A DNA stretch of 64,000 bases from Heracleum sosnowskyi (Eukaryota > Streptophyta > Magnoliopsida > Apiales > Apiaceae), in contig CM061239.1 in NCBI GenBank assembly GCA_030848705.1, forward strand, positions 84,612,363 through 84,676,362, read 5' to 3'. Of the stretch, positions 21,654-33,319 are shown piece after piece. The notes below the pieces were generated by a model. The model was given only the letters and a program-made list of their open reading frames with translations, was not told the DNA's origin and ran no database searches. The number at the start of each line of letters is the position of its first letter. The stretch's first letter is position 1. A program made the position numbers and the translations under genes.

Positions 21654-22162
21654 TTAGAGCATCAAAATACCCGAGAGTATGTTAGTGTCATTAATACGTG
21701 CATCAATCATATCTGGACATATGAACTGAAATCCGTGCAGTGATATGTTGACGATGTCTTCTTCCAATCTCTTAGGCGACGTTATGCGTATGAAGAGAAA
21801 TTTAGACCCATGTGATAGTGGTCTATATTTCCATGTACTTGAAACAACTTTCAGATTTTTGATGCTGTACACGGAGCCTTCCTCTAAAAGATCTTTGAAC
21901 CGAGAGACCAGAATCTTTGGAATCGTAGCATGGATCAAATTTTCCTGTCATACAACATATTTTAGAAAAGTTAATAACATCATACAATTTGACAAACTAA
22001 TAAGTTATAAGTATATTGATTTATTAACCATTTCATCGATCAAAATCATGTCAAGACTGACCAGTTCTTCAGTATTTGGATTTACTTGACAAATCCCCAC
22101 ATTCTACACACTCGTACTCTTATCATCCAGGTATTGTGGCTGTCGTTCAAAGCATCCAACAT
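21654..22162 (-). pseudogene. RPA1-like DUF223 (OB-fold) protein fragment of Helitron type
   Basis: Exon 1 (22162 to 22029) starts MLDALNDSHNTW and continues IRVRVCRMW, then after a small frame change NPNTEELVSLDMILIDE. An 84-base intron with GT and AG borders (22028-21945) follows. Exon 2 reads ENLIHATIPKILVSRFKDLL, EEGSVYSIKNLKVVSS, KYRPLSHGSKFLFIR and HGFQFI, ending at a TAA at 21654. This is the N-terminal DUF223 single-strand-DNA-binding fold of plant RPA 70 kDa-like proteins, many copies of which travel with Helitrons. Only the first domain remains and exon 1 is frameshifted. The nearby Helitron ends support a transposon origin. Confidence 0.75.
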
Positions 22163-22479
22163 GGTGTAGGCCATAGTTATATTGATTGTAAATATGATTG
22201 TAAATATTTGGAGCTATGTAAAAAAAATTCGGTGTAGATTTTTTTTTGTTATGAATGACCTTTAATTTATAGGTGTTTGTAAGGTGAATAACATGGAAAT
22301 CCATTATGTTTAACAGTCAAAAAGTATTAAATAGTAACTTACCTTTCAGATATTAAGTTAATTTGTAAAATTTATACAACTTTTCTTATAAGCATACTCT
22401 TTAGTGGTTAAAGAAGATGCTGAGGAAGGAAAGAAAATGTTTGAGTTAAGGTTCGTATATGAATAATTATTGCAAATTC
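22163..22479. other. short AT-rich stretch, nothing recognised
   Basis: No supported coding or repeat feature. Confidence 0.5.
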
Positions 22480-23060
22480 TAAAAATACAAAAGAAAGTTG
22501 TAAATAATAATGCATTAGATCCTAAAAATTCGAAAGTAATAAAGAAATTAACATTAAATCTTACAAATTTGAAATTTTCCAATTCCATTCTTACAAATTT
22601 GAAAATAATAAAAGGAAATTGTAATTATTAACATAAGATCCTACAAATTTGAAAATAATAAGAAAGTTTTAACATAAGATCCTACAAATTTGAAAATAAT
22701 AAGAAAGTTGTAATTTTCTAATTCCTCCACTCTTACAAATTTGAAAATAGTAAAAGAAAGTTCTATCAAGTTTGAAAATAATAAAAGAAAGTTCTATCAA
22801 GTTTGAAAATAATAAAAGAGAAAATTACAATTATTAACATAAGATCCTACAAATTTGAAAATAATAAGGAAGTTGTAATTTTCTAATTCAAAGAAAGTTC
22901 TATCAAGTTTGAAAATAATAAAAGAAAGTTCTATCAAATTTGAAAATAATAAGGAATTTTTAACATAAGATCTTAAAATTTTGAAAATAATAAGGAAATT
23001 ATAATTTTCTAATTCCTCCAATCGTACAAATATTTGAAAATAATAAAAGAAAGTTCTATC
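22480..23060. repeat. degenerate minisatellite around a TTTGAAAATAATAA core
   Basis: Phrases such as TACAAATTTGAAAATAATAA, AGAAAGTTCTATCAAGTTTG and AACATAAGATCCTACAAAT recur about a dozen times in changing order, with unit lengths of roughly 30-80 bases. Several small minus-strand open frames here are artefacts of the repeat. Confidence 0.8.
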
Positions 23061-23524
23061 AAGTTTATAATTTCAAACCAACTTGTCTTTAATATAAGAA
23101 TTACCTTTTATAGAATTTAGGAGCTAAAAAACGAAATTTCATTTTATAAAGATTTTGTATATATAATAATAAATCTTGTTTAAGTTTATAATTTTAAGCC
23201 AACTTGTCTTTAATAAGAATTACATATTCTACAATTTAGGAGCTAAAAGAGGAAATTTCATTTTTCTAATAGGATCTAAGTTAGTTGAGAAAAAAGGTAA
23301 TATTTGTTTGATTAAATTTTAAATAAGATTGACTTTTATATTTTTATTGGCTTTCCTGAAAATTTGAGTGTAAATAAGGAATGTCTTCCCTAAGACTTCG
23401 AATATAAATAAGGAAATTTATTTTTATTAAATTAAAATTGAGGACCTCTAGAAAATTAGATAAATATGAATCGAGCGATTCTAGAACTCCTGGGGATTTT
23501 CCTTTATATATATGTCAATGATCA
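23061..23524. other. AT-rich stretch, nothing recognised
   Basis: It contains two partial copies of a phrase (TTTATAATTTCAAACCAACTTG at 23062, shortened: AACTTGTCTTTAATA, also near 23203) but no gene. Confidence 0.5.
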
Positions 23525-23829
23525 AATAGAAACCAAAGTTAAAATAGAAACTAATTTAAACAATTAGATCAATCTAATCTAATGACCCCCTAGAGGCGCA
23601 CACACAATTAAAATACACCCATACACAAACCCACCTAATCCCCTGCATTTTTAATTTGATTTTTCCTATTAATCGGTGAGCTTTTTTTGAAATCCGACTT
23701 CATCATATTTTTCTCCATCTCCCAACGATCAATTTACATACCATATGTGTTATATTTCGACGCAATTTAAAAAAAAATTATTTAGTTTCTAGTTTCTATT
23801 TTAAAAGTGATTTCTATTGAAGTAAAACT
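23525..23829 (-). mobile_element. MITE of about 310 bp (copy 2, inverted relative to 19365-19674)
   Basis: The sequence is the reverse complement of copy 1 along its whole length, including GACCCCCTAGAGGCGCACAC and ATTTACATACCATATGTG, with many point changes. The two inverted copies lie about 3.9 kb apart. Confidence 0.65.
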
Positions 23830-24369
23830 ATATATATATATATTCATATTTTTCAGTCTTCGCTAAATTAAAAATAAATTTCGTTCATAATTTTTGTGGA
23901 GTATATACAAATTATGTCTCATTATATACATTATTCGTAATATAGCAAATAATCGTTTGTATCACGAGACTTCCTTGCCTAACATTAACTCTTATCAATT
24001 TCTAATCAATCCTTAATTTTGAATGATTTTTTATGTTATTAGTGTTTTCATAAGCATTGTTCTGAGTGTGGTGGATCTAGTATTTGTTTAAATTTTACCT
24101 TTAATCGATTATAATTTATTTATATAGTATAAATTTATTATTATAACACAAATATACTTCAATTCACACTAAAAATATCTACTAGTTTTAGAATTTACAA
24201 AAAAACATGCAAATAATTTTCTTTAAAATAATAAAATATTACTTTATCGATAAAATAATATTTTATTATTATATCGATTCAGTAATAAACTCGAAAAAGT
24301 AATATTTTATTCCGGTTCCAAGAATATTATTTTAAAGAGGTTTAACTGTATGTTAATATATGACATTAC

Positions 24370-25234
<865 letters not shown>

Positions 25235-25347
25235 TGTTAAGATGTAAGCATGACTTATGTTTCATGACATCACGATCATGATGTCATCATTAGGTTTTAC
25301 TGTTAACTACTTAGGGAACAAGTTTATTTTCTTATAAGAGAGGCAGC

Positions 25348-25813
25348 TGTTAGGATCGCATCCACTATAGATCAACGTTAATCAAACACAATAACAAACA
25401 CGAAAGTAAAGAACACAACAATTTAACGTGGAAACCCCTCAAGGGAGGGTAAAACCACAAATCCACTATGAATGTAATACAAGATTGGAGTCGCTCCCTC
25501 ACTCAACACTCTTGAATACAATCACCTCACCTTGATTACAAAAGCTCTCTCTTGTGTATCGCACACAACTCTCTAACTTTTGCAATACTTCAAAACCCCT
25601 ACAAATATCTATATTTATAGGCACCACAAATATTCTAATCCTAATATATCTCAATTCTATTTGTGACAATTACCATCTTTTCTTATCTTGGATAGAAATC
25701 TTTTCTCAATTCTTATCTCTACCAGAATAAGACTTTTCTCAATTATCACAAATTAGAATACTGCTCATAATAGGATTCTTAACTTATTTAGGAATTCGGG
25801 GCGGACCCCAACA
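25348..25813 (-). repeat. 3' LTR of the gag-only element
   Basis: 466 bp, differs from its partner at 27424-27889 at one site as far as I can see by reading. Confidence 0.9.
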
Positions 25814-27154
25814 AATCCTCCCACGGCTCGAATTCCCTAATACCTCAACCGATTCCGAGAATTTCACATTTTTCTCGGTCTTCATCATTGTTGCTTCACC
25901 ATCTAAACAATAGATGTTCTTCTTATGCATCATCCCTTGTAGAATCAAGTTTCTTCCTTTATACACCTTGCAACTTCGCCCTCGTCCAACGAATCTGTAC
26001 CCACGTGATGCCAACACACTCAAAGATAACACATTCTTTGATGCATCTGGTACATATCTCACATTGAGAGCTTTCTTGATCGTACCATCATGGAGTTTAA
26101 GACAAACAGTTCCAACTCCTTGAACCTTCATCTTCTCATCATTCCCCACAACAATATTACCAAGACTTTCATCAGTGCATAAAGTCTCAAACATCGCTCG
26201 ATCCCTACATATATGCATAGAAGCAGCAGAATCCATCACCCATTCTGATTTATTCTTCACCGAACCAGGAACGGTATCCTCACTCGCCATCAAAAACTCT
26301 CCATCATCTATCACAAGTGTAGAGTCCGCATCATCAACTTTGTTCTTTCCCTTCATCTGCTTAAAGGACTTCACATCTTCTTTAAAGCTTGGACAAAACA
26401 TCTGCATATGACCCGTTTCACCACAATAATAGCACTCAACAGTGCTCATATCCCTCTTACTCGGCCGAGATTTACTTCTTCCTTGCAGGTCATTGCGGTT
26501 GCGACTCCTTCTTTCAGCACTTTCGACAGCTAAAACTGCCCCACTTTGAGAAACAGCATCCTTTGTCATCCTATCATTATCTCTTAACGCTTTTATCACA
26601 TCTTCAAGCGTAAGAGTTGTCCTCCCTACTAAAAGCGTTTGCTTAAAATACTTGAAGGACTTCGGCAACGATGACAACAACACCAAAGCTTGTTCCTCGT
26701 CTTTCATCGGCTCATCAACACTAGCCAGATGACATACCAGCTGATTAAAACAACTAATGTGATCATGGAGACTACTTTCTTCATCCAGTTTTAAAGAGTA
26801 CAACTCCATCTTCAAATTAAGTCTGTTGGTCAACGACTTCGAAGCGTATATGCTTGCTAACTTGTCCCATATCTCCTTTGGTGTCGACTCCTTCAACACG
26901 TTATATCTCACATCGGGTGCAAGTGCTAGCCTGATTGTACTCGCCGCTCTCTTCTGGATCTTCGCCCAATCTGCATCACTCATCTCTTTTGGCTTTGCCT
27001 TCTCCAAGGCATCATCAAGTCCTTGTTGAATTAACACATCCTTGACGGTTAATTGCCACATAGTGAAATCCGTCTTTCCATCATACTTGGGTGCATCAAT
27101 CCTCAACGACTTTAGATCTTCCATCAAGCCAAGAAACGATCGACTCACGACCAA
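25784..27154 (-). CDS. gag: gag polyprotein with protease-like tail
   Basis: This intact frame has 456 codons; the likely real start is the second Met at residue 11 (MEDLKSLRIDAPKYDG, at 27124), which matches the usual copia gag start. Residues 20-200 are the capsid-like region (MWQLTVKDVL, EIWDKLASIY, LPKSFKYFKQTL). A CCHC zinc knuckle, CYYCGETGHMQMFC, lies at residues 241-254. It is followed by an aspartic protease-like motif WVMDSAASMH at 305-314, where families normally have DSG; here Gly is Ala. The frame ends with a gag-pre-integrase-like stretch and runs 10 codons into the 3' LTR. It would package the element RNA; enzymatic steps need a helper. Confidence 0.85.
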   Translation of the reverse strand: MVVSRSFLGLMEDLKSLRIDAPKYDGKTDFTMWQLTVKDVLIQQGLDDALEKAKPKEMSDADWAKIQKRAASTIRLALAPDVRYNVLKESTPKEIWDKLASIYASKSLTNRLNLKMELYSLKLDEESSLHDHISCFNQLVCHLASVDEPMKDEEQALVLLSSLPKSFKYFKQTLLVGRTTLTLEDVIKALRDNDRMTKDAVSQSGAVLAVESAERRSRNRNDLQGRSKSRPSKRDMSTVECYYCGETGHMQMFCPSFKEDVKSFKQMKGKNKVDDADSTLVIDDGEFLMASEDTVPGSVKNKSEWVMDSAASMHICRDRAMFETLCTDESLGNIVVGNDEKMKVQGVGTVCLKLHDGTIKKALNVRYVPDASKNVLSLSVLASRGYRFVGRGRSCKVYKGRNLILQGMMHKKNIYCLDGEATMMKTEKNVKFSESVEVLGNSSRGRICWGPPRIPK

Positions 27155-27408
27155 CTATCCACGCGCAAACAGTCAACTTCGAACACCAGAAATCACACCC
27201 TCCCGAACCCAAAATCCGATCTCCACCGTTCAGATTTTAGATATTGATGTAACTAATCTACTGTCCGAAAATCAGGACGATCCAACCACGGATGACCTCC
27301 TAATCGTCAATTCTTCAACAGCTGCGCAGACCAGAAAATTCCTGCGAATTTTCGTATTTACTTCGTGATTGCCTTCTCTTTAACGTCGGATCTACTTCTC
27401 GAACCCAA

Positions 27409-27420
27409 GCTCTGATACCA
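27409..27420 (-). other. primer-binding site of the gag-only element
   Basis: Complemented it reads TGGTATCAGAGC, matching the 3' end of initiator tRNA-Met, three bases inside the 5' LTR. Confidence 0.9.
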
Positions 27421-27423
27421 GTT

Positions 27424-27889
27424 TGTTAGGATCGCATCCACTATAGATCAACGTTAATCAAACACAATAACAAACACGAAAGTAAAGAACACAACAATTT
27501 AACGTGGAAACCCCTCAAGGGAGGGTAAAATCACAAATCCACTATGAATGTAATACAAGATTGGAGTCGCTCCCTCACTCAACACTCTTGAATACAATCA
27601 CCTCACCTTGATTACAAAAGCTCTCTCTTGTGTATCGCACACAACTCTCTAACTTTTGCAATACTTCAAAACCCCTACAAATATCTATATTTATAGGCAC
27701 CACAAATATTCTAATCCTAATATATCTCAATTCTATTTGTGACAATTACCATCTTTTCTTATCTTGGATAGAAATCTTTTCTCAATTCTTATCTCTACCA
27801 GAATAAGACTTTTCTCAATTATCACAAATTAGAATACTGCTCATAATAGGATTCTTAACTTATTTAGGAATTCGGGGCGGACCCCAACA
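27424..27889 (-). repeat. 5' LTR of the gag-only element
   Basis: Partner of 25348-25813; begins TGTTAGGATC on the plus strand and ends CCCCAACA. Confidence 0.9.
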
Positions 27890-28030
27890 ACAGCAACCTC
27901 CTCACTTTGTAACACAACTGAGATATATCAATATATACATGCAGCAACCCATATTACTATTCTTCTTCTTCTATTATCTAAATATATCATATTATACACA
28001 CACAACATAGTTAATATATACACTATAAGA

Positions 28031-28042
28031 TGGTATCAGAGC
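28031..28042 (+). other. primer-binding site of the decayed copia element
   Basis: TGGTATCAGAGC, initiator tRNA-Met type, eight bases after the LTR end. Confidence 0.8.
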
Positions 28043-28783
28043 ATGGTAACTAAAGAAGAGGCAGGTTGCTTTCATTCATAAAACCCACATACAGTTCTTC
28101 AAGAAGAACGAGGTTGTTTTTTGGAATTTTTTCTGTTTTGAACCACAAACCAAATCTCAGCCAAATTCAGTTCAGTTATAGAAGATTACCAGACAACCCA
28201 TATGTAATTTTCATAGCAGCCAAAATATTAACTACATGCTCTCATGCACCACTACACGTGCTGCCGTAGACGTCTCTGTCTACCACACGACCGGCGCGTG
28301 AGCCTTGTTCAGTCCAGTTTCCGGCAAGCTTCTTAAGGGATCCTTGCTCCTTTCTCTTCAACGATCTGGTATTCAGAAATCTCAGGGCCTACCCACAAGT
28401 TCACACACTGAGTCGACTCAGTGAATAGACCCAATTGCGACTCTATGACGCTATGACTAGTGGAGTTGGCGTAGTCATCTTCGTTGCACTTTTATATATA
28501 TATATATATACATATATAGATATATATATATATATATATATACATATACATACATCAATACTGCTTGGGAAGTTTATATTGATTTGCTGATTAGGCTAAT
28601 TGATAGTATACACGACTTGGATATATTTATACATGTTTGGGTTTAACTGGGCTCAGGAGTATAAATAGAAGTTCTATTAAAATTCTCTTATTTGTAGTTC
28701 TGTTCTTTGGTTTACAAGAACCAAGTCAAGGATTTATTTTTGTTCTTCAACATATTTGGGTATTATTCTATTCAAGTTTATAA

Positions 28784-30815
28784 ATGACGGATGGTGTTGA
28801 TTCATCGATTACGAGTGAGGCTACTACTATTAGTAGTAGTAAAACAGGGTTTAATAGCACTTCATATGTGAGTCCTCAATTTGACGGGAAATTTTTTCTC
28901 GAATGGTTGAAATCTTGTACGATGGCAATGAAACCTCATAAATTGATGAAATATATCAATGAGAAGGCCAAACAACCAAAGGAGACAGATGCAAGTTTTA
29001 ATGATTGGGATTCTGAAAATGCCATGGTTTGTTCATGGTTGTTTAATTCTATGGAGCTACATATTCGAAAGAGCTATATCTTTATAGATACAGCTGAAGA
29101 AGTGTAGAACTCTCTCACTCGGACTTATTCTTTCTTCGGAAATATAGCCAAGCGATTCAAGGTAAACCGAAAGATATGGGCATTGGTTCACGGAGATCGA
29201 ACACTTGCCCAGTATTATTCGGAGCTTACATCATTATGAAGTGAGTTGGGACATTACATTATATTTGAGTGTAAAAATGCCGAAGATCAAGAGAAATATC
29301 AAAAACTGATGACCAAAGAAATGGTAATGAAATTTCTTGATGGACTATCTGATGAGTATGATTCAATAACAACTTATTGGGCAGGTCCCTTTCCAACTGT
29401 GGAGGATGCATATGGTCGTGTTCGGTTAGAGGAAAGTCGAAAACAAAGTATGGCTCCGGCAACTCCTTCTGATCGATCTGCACTCTTAAGCAGAAATGTA
29501 CAACAGCCTGAGCTAGAAAAATCAGAGCAAGTACCAGTGGCTCTAATGGGTGGCAGGCCTATTCCTCAGTGTGACTACTGCAACAAGTTATACCACACTC
29601 GTGAAACTTGTTTCATTTTGCATCCTCACCTCAAAATTCAGGGATTAGGTGGACGTAATCGAGGGGGCTACCGAGGTATCTCATCCGGTAGCAGTACAAG
29701 CAGAGGCATAGGAAGAGGCATTCATGTTAATGCTCATCATGTAGTGTCAGAATATGAGTCTTCTCCATCAACAGGAACAAGGACAATGACTACTTCAGAG
29801 CTTAATAACTTTCGCCAGTTGATGTCTCAACTAAACACCACCCCACCAACACCCACAACCAATTCTGCTCATGCATGTATATCTTGTCATTTAACTTCCG
29901 ATAAATGTCCTACATCATGGATCATTGATTCTGGAGCATCGGCACATATGACTGGAAATTCTAGTTTCCTGGAATCATATCACTGTGAAACAGGAAATAT
30001 TTGTGTTGTTAATGGAGTTCTTGCACTTGTTCATAGATAGGGCACTTCTCTTTGTCTCTCATCAATACCATTATCAGATGTTTTGCATGTTCCCTCCTTT
30101 CATGCAAATTTATTATCTGTTTCTCGTATTACTAAAAATCTTAATTGTTCAGTAACCTTTTTCCCATCTCACTGTGTATTTCATTATCTCACTATGGTTG
30201 ATGGACTCTATGTCATGAAAGGGAATTTTGGTTCTCCTTCGACAAGTTATCAGATGTCATATAAATCTAATCATGTTTTAGAGTCTTTGTATCAATGGCA
30301 TAGGCAATTAGGGCATCATCTTTTGGTGTTTTAACACATCTCTTTCCTAATTTAGCAAAATAATGTAATAAGGAAGAATTTTTTTGTGAACCATGTGAAC
30401 TGGCTAAACACAAAAGGTCATCTTATCCATCTAGAAATAAAAGAAGTTATACTCTTTTCTCTACTATTCATACTGATTTTTGGGGTCCATTTAAACATCC
30501 TACACATGATGGGTATAGGTGGTTTGTTGTCTTTGTTGATTGTCATTCACGACTTACTTGGGTATATCTTCTTAAACACAAAAGTGAAGTATTTTAGTGT
30601 TTTAAATCTTTCCACCACATGGTATAGACACAATTTAGTGCCTCCGTTAAGAATCTTCGAAGGGATAATGGGGATACATGTGGTATTATTCATCAAACTA
30701 CATGTGTTAAAACCTCTCAACAAAATGGAATTGCTGAAAGGAAAATTGGTCATTTATAACAAGTTGCACGTTCTCTAATGTTAACTATGCACGTCCCAAA
30801 ATATTATTGTTAACT
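28784..30815 (+). pseudogene. copia gag-protease-integrase, broken
   Basis: The frame starts MTDGVDSSITSEA. Gag capsid blocks follow (SPQFDGKFFLEWLKS, then MVCSWLFNSMEL), broken by stops at 29105 and 29237. A zinc-finger-like CDYCNKLYHTRETC follows, then Gly/Arg-rich sequence, and the protease motif WIIDSGASAHMTG at about 29921. A stop at 30038 precedes the gag-pre-integrase block (LYQWHRQLGH) and an integrase core with HTDFWGPF, RWFVVFVDCHSRLTWVYL and QQNGIAERK in shifting frames to about 30815. Reverse transcriptase and RNase H are absent. The many frameshifts show age far beyond that of the element inserted in its LTR. Confidence 0.85.
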
Positions 30816-30975
30816 CAAATTTATTTCTACTTGGATAAACTAATATAAGATTTTGGCTACCAAAACATATTAGTGTATTACGTTCATACCTCATTTCTAC
30901 TCTAATGCATGTGGAACCGAAGACTCACTTTTCTTCCAAAATTTCAATTTGTAATCTCTTGAATTCGTCCATATA

Positions 30976-31245
30976 TTGGAGACTCGGAGACCATATATGT
31001 TCTGCAATCAAAAAAATGCAAAACGTCTAGCATGTTCTATGAGAATCACTAAATCATTGAAAATCTTGAAAATCATGTGTGTTCTACAAACTAAATATGA
31101 TTTGCAATGTTCTGCTTGCAAAACATTTATAATTTTAAAGATTTACAATGAAATAATGATTTTCATAAAACATCATTTACATATTAATACATTTTGTAAT
31201 ATTTTACATGTAGAACATATATGGTCTCCAAGATCTCCTATGAAA
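30976..31245. mobile_element. fold-back MITE of about 270 bp
   Basis: The left end GGAGACTCGGAGACCATATA continues TGTTCT and the right end holds its complement (AGAACATATATGGTCTCC) plus GTGGTCTCC. The interior repeats ATGTTCTGC and GCAAAACAT-type words in both orientations. No coding. Superfamily and target duplication undetermined. Confidence 0.6.
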
Positions 31246-31265
31246 TAGTGGTCTCCGTAGAATTT

Positions 31266-31268
<3 letters not shown>

Positions 31269-31351
<83 letters not shown>
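31269..31351. repeat. compound microsatellite (CT)n(TA)n(TG)n
   Basis: Three adjoining dinucleotide repeats: CT 31269-31301, TA 31303-31331, TG 31331-31351. Confidence 0.95.
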
Positions 31352-32592
31352 TCCATTGAGTTATTGTTTAAGTTTTGTTTTCTTTTTTTTCCATTGACTA
31401 TTTTAGATGACCACCTAAAGGATCTAGTTGTACTTCATAAACCCGACAAATCGGAAACTGTAGCTCAATCCATAACTCTAAATGTTTGTGTTGTTTTAAT
31501 ACATTCACCATATTCTAGGCAGATTATATTTGTGCAAAATCCACACATTTGTAAGGAAATACAATTTTAATAAATTCATTAATTTTGGAAGCTGATTAAA
31601 TTTCCGTAAGGGAAGTTACAAAATTTTCATCAATAAAATCTCAACAAGTCATGGCATTACTTTCTGAATAGAGCAGTTTTTATATCATAGAACCTATTTA
31701 CTGGTTTAGAATATGGTAATTAAGTCATATATGAGCACTAATTTCACCTGTTTTCTCTTGGCCGAGGAAATGAGCTGTCTTACTACTTCTTATAAATTCA
31801 GATTATAAAAGCAAGAAGTTAGACACTGTAAAATTAGCAGCTACTTTAGCACTAATTTTCTAAAATCCAAGCCATATAATATTAGAAAAATTGTGCATTT
31901 CTTAGCCTACAAAAATCAAATAGAAACATCAAAATAAATTAGCCGTAACCAATTTTGATTTGCATTAAACTTAAAACCATATACGGAAGATATATTATGC
32001 GAATTGAACTGAGATAAAAGGATATCAAATGTTCTTTGTTGGGTGAGGCACGTGTAAACGCTGCCCTAAGGAATCTTTCCCCTTCTCGTGCAAGGTTTTT
32101 ATGGCAACTCCTTAACGGTACAACACCCGAATTAGTTTTTCCTTTCTCGCGCATGAATGATCAAGGATATCAACAATTATTTTCCGATGCTCCATATGAC
32201 ACCCACAAAACCAAGTATTGTATATATGTTTTCCTGTCTGATAGTGTGTTTAACTATATAAATATTAAAAATATTTTAGATGAAACGGAGTAATGAAAAC
32301 AAAGGGGTGAATAGAGACAAGGAGATTGATTGTGTATTTGTGATTGTATGTATGTTCGGTCCTATTACAAACCCTCACCATATATACGACAATAAATAAT
32401 AACTGAAACAAATATCTAATACAATATATTAATAGGGTAATATTTAGTAATTAAGGAAATGAAATGTAACGTACTTTGGAATGAGAGTAAAAAAATGAAA
32501 GAAAAACTGAAAATTTTAATCACTTCTTGATATAAAAGATTTTCTAAAAATTTATTTTTTCACAATATTAGATATTAACAAAATATCTAACA
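31352..32592. other. intergenic stretch, nothing recognised
   Basis: A GC-richer patch at 32030-32165 is open on both strands (85 and 71 codons) but shows no motif I recognise. No repeat ends were found. Confidence 0.5.
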
Positions 32593-33040
32593 TGTAAAAC
32601 GTCTGGTAGTTACTCATCGAGGCTCCGTGTTGTCTAACTCAGCCTAGTATAATTTACTAAAAACTCAAAATCATTTGCTCCATCCTGGAGGATTAATCAA
32701 GCTATCCATGAAAGATTGAATATAAATAGTCCTCCAACAGTTTTCCTAGATACTTATGTGTAGTTCTATCGTTTTAACCCAAATCATCAACAACTTTGAT
32801 ATTAGAATTTTGTATAGAAATGTCAGTGTTCTGGTTTGCATCAAGTCTTCCTTGAACTGTGATGGCATTGGACCAGTTCGTTACTAGAAGTCTTGAATAT
32901 GTAGTCCACAGTGTCATACACATTCTGTGTAAATTCCTTTGTGAGTGCACGTAAAGGGTGTCTTGATATTTTTCAGAATTGCAGCTGTAAAATTAGACAT
33001 ATTCATTCTATTTCGTATCCGACAGTGCATCTGAATCATC
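32593..33040 (-). pseudogene. pectin methylesterase (pectinesterase) C-terminal relic
   Basis: On the minus strand, in changing frames, the sequence reads FYSCNSEKYQDTLYVHSQRN, then VYDTVDYIF, NAITVQGRLDANQNTDISIQ, KYLGKLLEDY, LINPPGWS-like words with stops, and AELDNTEP. This is the order of the plant pectin methylesterase catalytic domain: the YQDTLYVHS signature, the DFIFG active-site block (here DYIFK), the TAQGR-type block (here TVQGR), the LGRPW block (here LGKLL) and the final YNNTGPGS region. Active-site context, Arg-Pro of LGRPW and the frame are all damaged, so it is dead. It covers roughly the C-terminal half of the domain. Identification rests on remembered motifs. Confidence 0.7.
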
Positions 33041-33319
33041 ACATATGATATCAAGGCCTTTCTGTTTTTTTTTGTGGAGCTATATCTAGAACAAAAAAAA
33101 TAGATATGTAACTTAACTTGGCTTACTTCAATTTTTAGTATCTTTCACTTTTCTTGGATGTGTCCTCGTGATTTCTCATTGTGTAAGTTAGATCTTTTAT
33201 TCTAAGAAGTGTGGTCTTGATTAATGATACTTGTTTCAAAGTCTCTAATTATTTATATAAGCAACAAACTATTTGATTCTAAAGTTTAGAGTAGGTTTGA
33301 TAATATATATTTAGGGTTA
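33041..33319. other. AT-rich stretch, nothing recognised
   Basis: No supported feature between the pectinesterase relic and the Helitron end. Confidence 0.5.

Larger units (their letters stand above)
19176..24348. mobile_element. pogo/Emigrant-like element ends enclosing nested insertions
   Basis: The left end reads CAAGTTAAACCTCGATAAAA and the right end, complemented, CAGTTAAACCTCTTTAAAAT. Each is preceded or followed by TA. Such ends, with repeated ATAAA(G/A)TAATA blocks inside, are those of pogo-like Tc1/mariner elements related to plant Emigrant and Lemi1. The two ends are 5.2 kb apart with MITEs, a fold-back element, Helitrons and an RPA fragment between them. Either they are the two ends of one heavily invaded element or two separate truncated copies. 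No transposase was found. Confidence 0.5.
25348..27889 (-). mobile_element. gag-only copia-related element with LTRs (TR-GAG type), very young
   Basis: Direct repeats 25348-25813 and 27424-27889, 466 bp each, start TGTTAGGATC and end ACCCCAACA. I count one difference between them (C or T in GTAAAAYCACAAATCC). The element is on the minus strand: the tRNA-Met primer site lies at 27409-27420 beside the 5' LTR and a purine tract GTGGGAGGATT beside the 3' LTR. The interior codes only gag and a protease-like tail, with no integrase, reverse transcriptase or RNase H, so it must borrow enzymes. Flanks GCAGC and ACAGC resemble a target duplication with one change. Confidence 0.85.
25235..30815 (+). 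mobile_element. decayed copia element (Ale/Retrofit-like), 5' part
   Basis: A short LTR of about 246 bases (25235-25347 plus 27890-28022) was split by the gag-only element at 25348-27889. It is followed by a tRNA-Met primer-binding site TGGTATCAGAGC at 28031-28042, gag, protease and part of integrase, then the sequence ends abruptly near 30815. No 3' LTR was found. A CXXC-type gag region with a short LTR fits the Ale/Retrofit group. The LTR start is placed at the first plausible TG (TGTTAAGATG) and is uncertain. Confidence 0.65.

Noticed and set aside
22480..23060. CRISPR-like regular repeats
   Set aside because: Units are degenerate, lack constant repeats with unique spacers, and the DNA is plant nuclear; it is a minisatellite.
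32036..32293. Overlapping frames on both strands in a GC-richer patch
   Set aside because: No motif recognised on either strand; left as intergenic.
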